DNA of 15,519 nucleotides from Candidatus Methanosuratincola petrocarbonis (ex Vanwonterghem et al. 2016) (GCA_001717015.1 MAGV01000051.1:1-15519), one strand, 5' to 3'; counted from the first letter of the stretch, positions 7,628 to 14,069 are shown. Numbers and translations: made by a program. The notes: generated by a model not told the origin, from the sequence alone.

Positions 7628-8064
7628 ACCCTAAACTGGGCAGAGATCACATTGTTCCTCTCAGTGATCAGTGAAATGACAAGAACCGATTCCTCCGGTG
7701 GTTTGAAGTTTACCATAATCACAGAGACCTGCCCGACTGGGATGGTCTGGGGTGAGAATGAAGTGACATTTGTGTTTATCACCAACCGCTCTATAGTCGC
7801 GTTCCTTGCGCCGTAATTCGAGACGACCAAGTAGAGTGCAGTATTTTCCCCAGATCCATTCTGGAACGCGTAGATGATCGAAAGCCGCTCATAGTTCTGC
7901 TCGCTGCTAGTCCTGAATATGCCAGAGAGCAGCCCGGTCTCCCCAGAGTAGTAGAGGTTGAAGCCCTGGATGTATATCGCCATTGCCACCAGAGTGATGG
8001 CAAGTAGGGCAAGCGTAGCAACTACCTCAGAGACGCCCCGCCTGCTCCAAGTCAAGCCCATCAC
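7624..8064 (-). CDS. Archaeal type IV pilin-like protein
   Basis: Filament subunit of 146 aa. The N-terminus MMGLTWSRRG is followed by VSEVVATLALLAITLVAMAI. This is a very typical archaeal pilin/archaellin N-terminal domain, with cleavage predicted after RRG and Glu at mature position 3. The head (about 35-146) is predicted beta-rich with sequons NGS, NAT and NVT. The GTG at 8064 overlaps the stop codon of the upstream gene (GTGA); the ATG at 8061 is an equally possible start one codon later. It ends in a further GTGA overlap with the next pilin, so translation of the run is coupled. Confidence 0.87.
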   Translation of the reverse strand: MMGLTWSRRGVSEVVATLALLAITLVAMAIYIQGFNLYYSGETGLLSGIFRTSSEQNYERLSIIYAFQNGSGENTALYLVVSNYGARNATIERLVINTNVTSFSPQTIPVGQVSVIMVNFKPPEESVLVISLITERNNVISAQFRV

Positions 8065-9233
8065 CTAAGGTTCGTGTATAGTGCGAGCATCAGCGAGAGG
8101 GAACCAGTCTCATACTCGCTAAGGTCGCTCCTCGCTCCTCCCCAGTAAACGTAGTACCCTGACCCGATGCAGAAGCTCCTGGCCCCGGTCTGGCTGTCGC
8201 CATCGCGCTTCTGGTAGAATATAAACTTGGTTTGCGGCAATTCGGATGGGGGCAGCACGATCGTGTATTCAAACCGCATCTGTTCAGGAAGGGGCCTGAA
8301 ATTGGTGACGGTGAGGAAGTAGTTTAGGCTAGTACCGTCCGTTTCTGTGAGCACACATTCAACCAGCTCCATTGGGGCATTGCCGGAGCAGATCACAACT
8401 TGATCCGTTCCGAAGAACCATATTGTACCATTTTTGGTGGGATCGATGCTGACCGTGCGAACACCGTCAGAGAGAAGCGAGAAAGGCTCACCACCCACGT
8501 GGATCCAGGTCCAGCTATGGTTTCCCACGATGTAACTGAGGTTCCTAAGGAACTGCTCTGGGCTTTCCACCCCCTCCGGAGGCACAGGTGTCCCGCCGCC
8601 GTATGGGTTAACCACGATAATCCCATCCAGAGGGTTTGCCAAAATCGACTGCCACCTGGACATCGTGGTAACCTTCTCGTATGGTATACCAAGCCTTATT
8701 GCGGCGTCCTCAACCCCTGCGACTATTGCAGAGGAATTGCTCACGCCTTTGTTGCCAACAACTGCAGAAAAGCCGTCGATGGCAAGGATTACGAGCTTGT
8801 TCCTCGAGAACTCGACGCCCTTGCACTCGACTAACCCCGATGTTCCAATATCCCTGCCGCTGGAGACCCTGATTGCGTAGCTGTTGCCGACGAAGAATTT
8901 GCTCCCCATCAGCCCTGACGAGTTGACCGTGACCTCGCCCCTGGGTGGAACATGCACATTGTCCACGCTTATCGCAGGGAGACCGTCCTCCCCGATCACG
9001 CTGACGGACATGATGAGTTCGCGATCTGTGTTGCTACGGATTGTGACCTTGAAGGAAGCATAACCATAGTGCTTCATCAGCATTGGGTCCTGGATGATCA
9101 AGTCCTCGGGGGCAGGGTTATATACAACTTTGTTCAACTCGACCGCGAAGATCCCTGTCGAAAGGAAGGCTACGCCCATCAGCACTGCCACTGCAAGTAT
9201 GGGGACTGTTCCCTTACTTTTTCTTCCTCTCAC
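8061..9233 (-). CDS. Large pilin-like secreted protein with a big ectodomain
   Basis: Numbered from the GTG at 9233, the product has 390 aa, two to three times the size of the other pilins here. It begins MRGRKSKG, followed by the hydrophobic stretch TVPILAVAVLMGVAFLSTGIF, which looks like a class III signal cleaved after KSKG. A beta-rich domain (about 40-140) is followed by an alpha/beta-looking domain (about 143-280) with segments KLVILAIDGF, AIVAGVEDAAIRLGIPYEKV, DGIIVVNPYGGG and WIHVGGEPFS, reminiscent of a flavodoxin or glutamine-amidotransferase (ThuA-like) fold. A beta-rich C-terminus follows. Several N-x-S/T sequons suggest surface glycosylation. The GTG at 9233 is preferred over the TTG at 9245 because it gives the same GTGA overlap found at the next two junctions. 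It may be a tip adhesin or minor pilin; I do not recognise the ectodomain, and that role is inferred from context. Confidence 0.8.
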   Translation of the reverse strand: MRGRKSKGTVPILAVAVLMGVAFLSTGIFAVELNKVVYNPAPEDLIIQDPMLMKHYGYASFKVTIRSNTDRELIMSVSVIGEDGLPAISVDNVHVPPRGEVTVNSSGLMGSKFFVGNSYAIRVSSGRDIGTSGLVECKGVEFSRNKLVILAIDGFSAVVGNKGVSNSSAIVAGVEDAAIRLGIPYEKVTTMSRWQSILANPLDGIIVVNPYGGGTPVPPEGVESPEQFLRNLSYIVGNHSWTWIHVGGEPFSLLSDGVRTVSIDPTKNGTIWFFGTDQVVICSGNAPMELVECVLTETDGTSLNYFLTVTNFRPLPEQMRFEYTIVLPPSELPQTKFIFYQKRDGDSQTGARSFCIGSGYYVYWGGARSDLSEYETGSLSLMLALYTNLR

Positions 9234-9658
9234 CTGCCTATGCAAAAGACCCTCACCTCTGCCATTCTGCCGTAATTTGCATCAGTCAGATCTATCCTGT
9301 ATTCGTTCCCTATACTGAACGATCTGCCTAGCTCCTGGCTCTCTAGCACGAACGAAGCCGACCCTTGTGGGACTACAGTCTGCGCCGATCCTGCAGAATA
9401 CGGGGTAAGAGCGGAGTCGTAGAGCGTGCAGCTGAGGGTCAGAGGGCAGCTGCCAGTATTCTTCAAATTGACTATTAGGAGCAGATAATCGTCCTGCTTC
9501 AGCAGCACCGCCTTAGTCACGGCGACCGAAGGTACAGGCGAGGAAAGTCGCGAGGAGATCATAGGCGACACAGCTGCTACCGCTACAATAGCGATGGTGC
9601 ACAAGAAGATCGTGGCAATTATGGGGGAGACTCCCTTCTTTGATCTCGCCGATCTCAT
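9230..9658 (-). CDS. Archaeal type IV pilin-like protein, first gene of the pilus operon
   Basis: A 142-aa pilin starting MRSARSKKG followed by VSPIIATIFLCTIAIVAVAAV, a clear class III signal with cleavage after KKG. The head is beta-rich, with cysteines in GSCPLTLSC and near the C-terminus (FCIGR) that could form disulfides. The frame extends to an ATG at 9721, but that would give an unusually long 30-residue n-region and would lie about where the TATA box predicts no transcript. The ATG at 9658 is therefore preferred, without a strong Shine-Dalgarno sequence. It ends in a GTGA overlap with the large pilin-like gene. As the promoter-proximal pilin it may be the most highly expressed, but this is inference. 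Confidence 0.85.
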   Translation of the reverse strand: MRSARSKKGVSPIIATIFLCTIAIVAVAAVSPMISSRLSSPVPSVAVTKAVLLKQDDYLLLIVNLKNTGSCPLTLSCTLYDSALTPYSAGSAQTVVPQGSASFVLESQELGRSFSIGNEYRIDLTDANYGRMAEVRVFCIGR

Positions 9659-9729
9659 CTGCCTGGGCGAAAAAGACCGCTTATAGAATACGCTGCAGGT
9701 CTTCCTCAGGACATACCCCATATATACCG

Positions 9730-9737
9730 TTATATAA
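9730..9737 (-). promoter_or_regulatory. Box A (TATA) promoter of the pilus operon
   Basis: TTATATAA sits in a very AT-rich stretch (about 9719-9766) just upstream of the first pilin gene. The predicted transcription start near 9707 gives a leader of about 50 nt to the ATG at 9658. A second TATA-like sequence (AGAATATAAG on the minus strand, 9750-9759) could drive a slightly longer transcript. Confidence 0.5.
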
Positions 9738-9775
9738 TTTGCTATGAAAACTTATATTCTTTTTGTCTATTGAAC

Positions 9776-9799
9776 AGAAAAACAGGAAAACAAAAAAAC
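9776..9799 (-). terminator. U-rich terminator of the nre/radical SAM operon
   Basis: Downstream of the radical SAM stop codon (9821), the minus strand has T7, T4 and T5 runs in succession (TGTTTTTTTGTTTTCC, then GTTTTTC). Stacked U-runs of this kind are typical archaeal 3' ends, and the site separates this operon from the pilus promoter. Confidence 0.6.
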
Positions 9800-9820
9800 A
9801 TATAGCCCAGTGCCTTGGGA

Positions 9821-10597
9821 TCAGAAAGCAGGGGAGCACGGGACGCCCTGCTCTCTGCAGCACTTCTCGATCTTGCGGTACAGCCCGCCAAAGTAAAAAA
9901 GTGAGATTTCCCTCACGCGTTCCTCCGGGATCGCTCCCTTTAGCCTGAGCCTTACGAGGGGCTTCAGGTTTATCCTGTCATAGAGCACTTTGCTGTGCGT
10001 CCTTGCCGCCACTCCGACAATCGCGCGTATCTCCTCTTCGGCGTCGTTGAATCCAGGGATTATCGGGCCATAGAAGATCCACGTCCTGATGCCTGCTTTG
10101 CTGAGCCCTTCGAGCGCAAGCAAGCGGGACGACGGGTCAGGGGCGCCCGGCTCAAATTTTTCCCTGAATTCGCTTCTGGGAGAGGTGATCGTGAAGCCCA
10201 CCTCTGCGTCCATGCCCCTCAATATGTCCAAGTCGCGCAGCACCAGAGGGGACTTTGTCTGGATCGATACAGGGAACTCGGCTTCTCTGAAGATCCTGAG
10301 AGCACCCCTGACGATCTTCAGGTCTGCCTCCACCGGCTGGTAAGGGTCGGTTGAGGTGCTTATGCCAACGACACCAGGCTCCAGCCTCTCTATTTCGGAG
10401 ATGAGTTTCTCAAGGGCGCCTTCTTTCACCTCGACCCTGCCTGGCCATTTCGGGAACCTCCCCCTGAACAGGTCAGGGACGTAGCAGTAAAGGCAGCCGT
10501 GTCCGCACCCAACGTAAGGGTTGAATGTGTATTCGAGCCCAGGGAGCCTGCTCCTTGAGAGCACGCTCTTGCACTTTGCGTAGGCATAAATTGCCAT
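9821..10597 (-). CDS. SplB-like radical SAM protein
   Basis: Radical SAM enzyme of the spore photoproduct lyase-like (Rv2578c-type) family. It would cleave S-adenosylmethionine with a [4Fe-4S] cluster to generate a 5'-deoxyadenosyl radical. Numbered from the ATG at 10597 (258 aa), the cluster motif is NPYVGCGHGCLYCY with C31, C35 and C38, and the typical TSTDPYQPVE segment follows at about residues 83-92. Other recognisable parts are SIQTKSPLVLRDLD and FYGPIIPGFND, with cysteines near the C-terminus (KCCREQGVPC). The start is set at 10597 rather than the upstream GTG at 10678, because there it overlaps the nre stop as TGATG and begins where homologues begin (MAIYAYAKCKS). Coupling to nre suggests a DNA- or nucleotide-related role, but the substrate is unknown. 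Confidence 0.92.
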   Translation of the reverse strand: MAIYAYAKCKSVLSRSRLPGLEYTFNPYVGCGHGCLYCYVPDLFRGRFPKWPGRVEVKEGALEKLISEIERLEPGVVGISTSTDPYQPVEADLKIVRGALRIFREAEFPVSIQTKSPLVLRDLDILRGMDAEVGFTITSPRSEFREKFEPGAPDPSSRLLALEGLSKAGIRTWIFYGPIIPGFNDAEEEIRAIVGVAARTHSKVLYDRINLKPLVRLRLKGAIPEERVREISLFYFGGLYRKIEKCCREQGVPCSPAF

Positions 10598-11922
10598 CAA
10601 AGTCCACCTGCCACGGTGTACTCGTCGATCCTCCGCTGCAGGATCGAGTCCCTGAGGATGGCGCTTTTTGAAACCCATCTCGCGATCGGGACACGCAGCA
10701 GCGAGCCTAGGTGCCGCAGCGCAGAAGAGAGGTCGTCGAATTCAATGTGCGGCTTTCTGAACATTGCGCGCACGTTCTCCCTGACGAACCACACGCCCAG
10801 CGGGAGCGGGAACTCGGGCATGATCTCCCTCACCACAAGCGCGGTGGCCTGCCTTCGTATCGACCTCAGGTGCTCCGCGACCCCAAGCCTGCAGGAGAAG
10901 TAGCACCCGCCTATCCCAGGATATTCCTTCCTGCCGCCGTACCCCTCATAGTCCCCCTCCACAGCCGCAGAGGTACCTTCCTGGTTCCAGAAGGTCCCAG
11001 GGAACCACGCCTCCATCCACTCGAAAGACCAGGCCCTGGGGATCAAGATGGCTGCGAATGTGTTGTGCTGGTGCTTCCAGAAGTAGACTTGGTACTTGTC
11101 GATAGTCTCATACCCCTTCACCTCGTCGATAAGCCTCTGCGAGAGGATGCTGTCGACCGCAGTTATGCTCCACCTGGTGGGCACGAGGCGCCTCTTCTTC
11201 TGGACGCCGAAAACTCCCATGCTGAATGCCCGCTGGAGCTTGGAGACCTCAACGCCCGAATTGTAGAGCTCGTAGAGGGCGTCTGCAGCCAAGTAATCCC
11301 CGTCGTAGAATGCCTTCTCGATCCTGTGGTCGACCTTGACGGAGGAGATCGAGAACTGCTTCAGTGGCGCGGAGGGCCCAAATGGCTGGGAGTTGTCGTC
11401 TATCGAGATCCTTCCTGCGGGGGGTTTGATGAACGTGACCTCGGCGTCGGCAGGAGCCGTGCCCATCGACAGCTCCTGGAGCGAGTCGACCAGGCGCCCT
11501 CCCCTCCTTGCGGCATCCACCTCAACCCTTGCGGTGCCCCTCACGAGCGAGTACCTGTAGTTGACTATGGAATCTATCCTCTCGAAGAGCCAGGACTCGG
11601 GTATGTCCATTACAGAAGTGTCCCCGTAAACGGGCGGGACCATGGGCCCTATTGAGACTTTCGGGTAGCCGTAGCGCCCCACGAAGACCGAAGGCGGGGA
11701 TGATCCTGACAGCTCGGTCTTCATTGCCGCCCCTGAGTTGCTTATCAGTGCCCTTGCCTTGAGCTCGATGGGGCAGACCGCCTTTCCGCAGAGGCGCCTC
11801 CCTCCCCTGCAGAGTATGCAGAGCGGGGCGCGCCTGGACCGCACTGCCAATGCCCGAGGGGCTGCAGTCCCCGCTGCCTCAGCAGGCAAGATCTCCCCTA
11901 TCCAGCCGTACATTTCTTGCAC
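10597..11922 (-). CDS. Nre-family archaeal DNA repair protein
   Basis: Member of the archaeal Nre family (NreA/NreB, DUF650/DUF651), known to act in DNA repair with PCNA. The 441-aa product has an N-terminal zinc-finger-like Cys set, CILCRGGRRLCGKAVC (C35, C38, C45, C50). The family hallmarks GRYGYPKVSIGPM (residues 82-94) and QKKRRLVPTRWSITAVD are also present. The extreme C-terminus, QRRIDEYT, resembles a degenerate PIP box (Q, x2, I, x2, Y) for binding the sliding clamp, as in characterised Nre proteins. The GTG at 11922 would be leaderless from the box A at 11944-11953; the ATG at 11913 is the alternative start. It is co-transcribed with the radical SAM gene (1-nt overlap) and divergent from the UPF0282 gene. 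Confidence 0.9.
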   Translation of the reverse strand: MQEMYGWIGEILPAEAAGTAAPRALAVRSRRAPLCILCRGGRRLCGKAVCPIELKARALISNSGAAMKTELSGSSPPSVFVGRYGYPKVSIGPMVPPVYGDTSVMDIPESWLFERIDSIVNYRYSLVRGTARVEVDAARRGGRLVDSLQELSMGTAPADAEVTFIKPPAGRISIDDNSQPFGPSAPLKQFSISSVKVDHRIEKAFYDGDYLAADALYELYNSGVEVSKLQRAFSMGVFGVQKKRRLVPTRWSITAVDSILSQRLIDEVKGYETIDKYQVYFWKHQHNTFAAILIPRAWSFEWMEAWFPGTFWNQEGTSAAVEGDYEGYGGRKEYPGIGGCYFSCRLGVAEHLRSIRRQATALVVREIMPEFPLPLGVWFVRENVRAMFRKPHIEFDDLSSALRHLGSLLRVPIARWVSKSAILRDSILQRRIDEYTVAGGL

Positions 11923-11938
11923 AGATCAGGTAGATCTG
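11922..11938. promoter_or_regulatory. Inverted repeat at the nre transcription start
   Basis: CAGATC-AGGTA-GATCTG, perfect 6-bp arms with a 5-nt spacer, lies between the nre box A and the start codon and touches the predicted start site. It is a possible operator, for example for a DNA-damage or autoregulatory repressor. Arms this short can occur by chance. Confidence 0.35.
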
Positions 11939-11943
11939 AGCCC

Positions 11944-11953
11944 ACTAAAAAGC
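11944..11953 (-). promoter_or_regulatory. Box A promoter of nre
   Basis: GCTTTTTAGT on the minus strand, centred about 27 nt upstream of the GTG at 11922. The sequence is a moderate match to a TATA box, and the spacing fits a leaderless or very short-leader transcript. Confidence 0.4.
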
Positions 11954-11982
11954 GCTATGCGTAGAAAGAACGGTAACAGTTC

Positions 11983-11990
11983 AATTTATT
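11983..11990 (+). promoter_or_regulatory. Box A promoter of the UPF0282 hydrolase gene
   Basis: AATTTATT, with a predicted start near 12013 and a leader of about 13 nt to the ATG at 12026. A G-rich Shine-Dalgarno-like GAGGGGGA lies at 12011-12018. The promoter is back to back with the nre promoter. Confidence 0.45.
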
Positions 11991-12025
11991 TCCTGCTTTT
12001 GGAAGATCAAGAGGGGGACCGATAG

Positions 12026-12886
12026 ATGAAGGTAGAGCTGCTGGCTTTCGACAGCATGGGTGTCAGGTCGATGTGCACGTTTGTGGAGACCCCGGATGTC
12101 AAGGTGATGATAGATCCAGGGGTCGCGCTGGCGCCGAACAGGTTCGGGCTGCCACCCCACCAGATCGAATTAGAGAGGATGGGGAAGGCGGCGGAGAGGA
12201 TCGCTGAGAGGGGGATGGAAGCGGACGTCCTGGTCATCTCCCATTACCACTACGATCACCACGACCCGGGGGACGTGATACCGCTCGAGATCTACAGGGG
12301 CAAGACCGTACTGGTCAAGGATCCGAACAACGACATCAACAGGAGCCAGAGGGACTTCAGGGCCCCTCTCTTCCTCGGGATGGTGAAGGGGAGGGCAAGC
12401 AAGGTCGAGGTTGCGGACGGCAAATCCTTCGCCTTCGGGAAGACCAGGGTCTCCTTCTCCGGGGCGGTCTTCCATGGATCGAACAGCGCCCTCGGTTATG
12501 TGATCCAGACCATGGTCGAGTCCGAAGGGATGAAGGTGATCCACACATCGGATGTGGAGGGGCCGATCCATGAGGACCAGGCATCATTTCTCCTGAAGGA
12601 GAGGCCTGACCTGGCGATAATCGACGGGCCGATGACGTATATGCTGGGCTACAGGACTTCTAAAGAGCAGCTGGACTCAGCCATAAGGAACCTCAGGCAG
12701 ATAATCACCAGCGGCGTGAAGGAGGCTGTGGTGGATCACCACTTCCTTAGGGACCTCAAGTTCAGGGAGTACATCCAGGCAATCACCGAGGGGGCGGACG
12801 GCGGCAAGGTCATCACAGCTGCAGAGTACATGGGGCAGCCCAACGAGCTGCTTGAGGCAAGGAGGAAGGAGCTCTACAGAAAATAA
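12026..12886 (+). CDS. UPF0282-family metallo-beta-lactamase-fold hydrolase
   Basis: Metal-dependent hydrolase fold protein of 286 aa, soluble, with no signal peptide. The metal-binding motif is SHYHYDHHDPGD, giving HxHxDH (H73, H75, D77, H78). Further metallo-beta-lactamase landmarks are FSGAVFHG (motif 3 region), IHTSDVEGP (Asp at motif 4) and VVDHHFLRD near the C-terminus. The opening MKVELLAFDSMGVRSMCTF is typical of the archaeal UPF0282 family. The substrate is not established; related enzymes act on nucleic acids, phosphoesters or thioesters. The ATG at 12026 has a G-rich ribosome site and its own promoter. It is divergent from nre, and the region after it belongs to the metal-handling genes, so no operon partner is apparent. 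Confidence 0.9.
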   Translation: MKVELLAFDSMGVRSMCTFVETPDVKVMIDPGVALAPNRFGLPPHQIELERMGKAAERIAERGMEADVLVISHYHYDHHDPGDVIPLEIYRGKTVLVKDPNNDINRSQRDFRAPLFLGMVKGRASKVEVADGKSFAFGKTRVSFSGAVFHGSNSALGYVIQTMVESEGMKVIHTSDVEGPIHEDQASFLLKERPDLAIIDGPMTYMLGYRTSKEQLDSAIRNLRQIITSGVKEAVVDHHFLRDLKFREYIQAITEGADGGKVITAAEYMGQPNELLEARRKELYRK

Positions 12887-12890
12887 CCTA

Positions 12891-12908
12891 TTGTTCCATA
12901 TGAAACAA
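12891..12908. promoter_or_regulatory. 18-bp palindrome upstream of the RNA/YHS promoter
   Basis: TTGTTCCATATGAAACAA is palindromic at 8 of 9 positions (only the C/A pair at 12896/12903 fails). It lies 4 nt before the TATA box at 12913-12920, where a transcription factor would be expected. With one bulged base it is flanked by CTA/TAG (12888-12890 and 12910-12912). Its core GTTCCA...ATG.AA is shared with the copA promoter region at 14082-14093. It could also form a weak hairpin at the 3' end of the UPF0282 transcript. Confidence 0.5.
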
Positions 12909-12912
12909 ATAG

Positions 12913-12920
12913 TTTATAAA
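12913..12920 (+). promoter_or_regulatory. Strong box A (TATA) promoter for the structured RNA/YHS unit
   Basis: TTTATAAA is the best archaeal TATA match in the window. The predicted transcription start is near 12942, well before the YHS start codon at 13090. It therefore serves either a separate RNA or a YHS mRNA with a leader of about 150 nt. Confidence 0.6.
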
Positions 12921-12941
12921 AAGGCAGGAGTGAGATCCGAT

Positions 12942-13056
12942 CGCCATAGGACTCCTCGGGGTTACAGTCGCGCCTTGGCGAATTGGACGATCCCATGTAA
13001 CCCCCAGGGGTGATGTTTTCGGCTGAACCCAGCCAAAAATTGCGGGATAGGCTTTT
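12942..13056 (+). ncRNA. Candidate structured RNA or long 5' leader of the YHS gene
   Basis: There is no convincing reading frame here, but strong pairing is visible. ACTCCTcGGGGTTACA (12951-12966) pairs with TGTAACCCCcAGGGGT (12996-13011), giving 15 pairs (one G-U) and one C-C mismatch. Its loop contains a small CGC-CTTG-GCG hairpin (12971-12980). A second hairpin, TTTTcGGCTG-AACC-CAGCCaAAAA (13016-13039), follows, then a T-run in GCTTTTCT (13051-13058). The segment starts about 25 nt after the strongest TATA box. I do not recognise it as tRNA, RNase P, SRP or another known RNA. It may be an independent sRNA, or a regulatory leader controlling the metal-binding YHS protein. The ends given are estimates. 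Confidence 0.5.
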
Positions 13057-13089
13057 CTAGGCGCACTGTGATATCATTAATTGATCCTT

Positions 13090-13236
13090 ATGGCGATAGA
13101 TCCTGTCTGCGGCATGGAAGTGGACGAGATGACTGCGAAGTTCAAGAGCGAGTACAAGGGGAAGGCGTATTACTTCTGCGCGCCAGGCTGCAAGAAGATG
13201 TTTGACAAAGACCCAGAGAAGTACCTAAAGAAATAG
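13090..13236 (+). CDS. YHS-domain metal-binding mini-protein (48 aa)
   Basis: Encodes MAIDPVCGMEV at the start and ends EKYLKK. The whole protein is one YHS domain: DPVCGMEVD (C7), a central basic beta segment, then YYFCAPGCKKMFDKDPEKY with C34 and C38. YHS domains are found fused to, or beside, heavy-metal and copper P-type ATPases and in multicopper or toluene oxygenase subunits, and are thought to bind metal through the cysteines. The ATG at 13090 is the only sensible start; no Shine-Dalgarno sequence is evident. TTTTCTA at 13053-13059 could act as a close promoter for a leaderless mRNA, or the long transcript from 12942 could be used. The stop codon is 2 nt from the stop of the opposing Fe-S gene. 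A copper or zinc chaperone or buffer role next to CopA is inferred. Confidence 0.85.
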   Translation: MAIDPVCGMEVDEMTAKFKSEYKGKAYYFCAPGCKKMFDKDPEKYLKK

Positions 13237-13238
13237 CG

Positions 13239-14054
13239 TCAGAGTTCGACGGCAGAAGAGATCTGCGATATTGCTTCCCTCAAGTAGTCGCTGTCGGCGA
13301 TCGTCACCGATATCGCGCCGTTAGGGCACGACTCTGCGCACCTTCCGCAACCCCTGCACTCGCTGCTGATGAGCACCTTGCCACCCTCGAGGGATATTGC
13401 ATTAACGAAGCAAACTGCTAAGCACGCCCCGCAGCCCCTGCATTTCCCCAGGTCAACCTTCACTTCCACCCCTGGCATCCTCACCACTTTTCTCCTGATC
13501 TTCACTGAGAGGTCAGGGATCATCTTCCACAAGCAGCAGCAGGGGCAGCAGTTGCAGATCGTTAGAAGCCGATCCGCAGGCTTCACCCCAAGCCAGAGTG
13601 AGTCGAGCTTGTTCCTCCCCACCAGGTGGACGAGCCCAGCCTCCCTGCACCTCCGCAGGTGATCCAGCGCCTCCTCCCTCGTCACCCTGCGCCCTAGGCT
13701 CGGGTCGATCCTCTGGGAAGCCTCCCCCAAGAATAGGCACCCAAGCCCTTGAGGGTAGTCCCTGCACCCGTTGGAGACCCTGCAGATGCAGAAGTTCATG
13801 ATCCAGTGGTGCTCCGCGATGTTCACAAAGTGTTCGGCTACAGAGAAGGGGAGCGGCACGCTCTCCGGTTCCCCGAAGCTGGCGTCGAGATCGACGACCT
13901 TCGGGATGAACATTATCTGGTCCTTGTCGAAGAAAGCGAGGTCTATCAGGTTGCCGAAGAGCGGGATCTTGCTCAGCCTTGCTATGGAAAACCTCTTCGG
14001 AAAGAGCCGGATGATCAGCCTCACCATCCAGTGGGGGAGCGGCATGCTCTTCAT
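13239..14054 (-). CDS. Multi-cluster 4Fe-4S protein (two ferredoxin motifs plus Cys-rich domain)
   Basis: Numbered from the ATG at 14054 (271 aa). The N-terminal part includes FCICR (C89, C91), with C97 and GCLFLG (C106) after it. A helical segment follows (EEALDHLRRCREAGLVHLVGRN), then an exceptional Cys run, ICNCCPCCCLW (C167, 169, 170, 172, 173, 174). Two classical [4Fe-4S] ferredoxin motifs come last: CRGCGACLAVC (C205-C215) and CRGCGRCAESC (C233-C243, followed by P). Proteins with this order occur in strict anaerobes as 4Fe-4S electron carriers of unclear function. A basic, hydrophobic N-terminus suggests peripheral membrane contact. The start could be TTG 14105, ATG 14078 or ATG 14045; 14054 follows a GGAGAGG sequence, and 14105 overlaps the promoter. 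Divergence from copA suggests shared, possibly metal-responsive control. A metal reductase role is speculation. Confidence 0.85.
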   Translation of the reverse strand: MKSMPLPHWMVRLIIRLFPKRFSIARLSKIPLFGNLIDLAFFDKDQIMFIPKVVDLDASFGEPESVPLPFSVAEHFVNIAEHHWIMNFCICRVSNGCRDYPQGLGCLFLGEASQRIDPSLGRRVTREEALDHLRRCREAGLVHLVGRNKLDSLWLGVKPADRLLTICNCCPCCCLWKMIPDLSVKIRRKVVRMPGVEVKVDLGKCRGCGACLAVCFVNAISLEGGKVLISSECRGCGRCAESCPNGAISVTIADSDYLREAISQISSAVEL

Positions 14055-14069
14055 TCCTCTCCGGTCGGA

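Noticed and set aside
3693..9658. Archaellum (flagellar) operon
   Set aside because: FlaI- and FlaJ-like proteins are present, but FlaH (KaiC-like), FlaF, FlaG and Fla C/D/E genes are absent, and there are four diverse pilins including a very large one.
9659..9721. ATG at 9721 as the start of the first pilin
   Set aside because: It would add 21 residues before the usual short basic n-region and lie upstream of the transcription start predicted from the TATA box at 9730-9737.
10711..11655. 314-aa + strand frame opposite nre
   Set aside because: It is a shadow of the G+C-rich nre gene. The product shows no domain, while the opposite strand has clear Nre motifs.
13007..13030. Box C/D sRNA or K-turn (GTGATG ... 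CTGA flanked by GGG/CCC)
   Set aside because: The two boxes are only about 7 nt apart with no second box pair and no room for guides, and the bases are also used in the stronger hairpins. An L7Ae-type kink-turn is still possible but unsupported.
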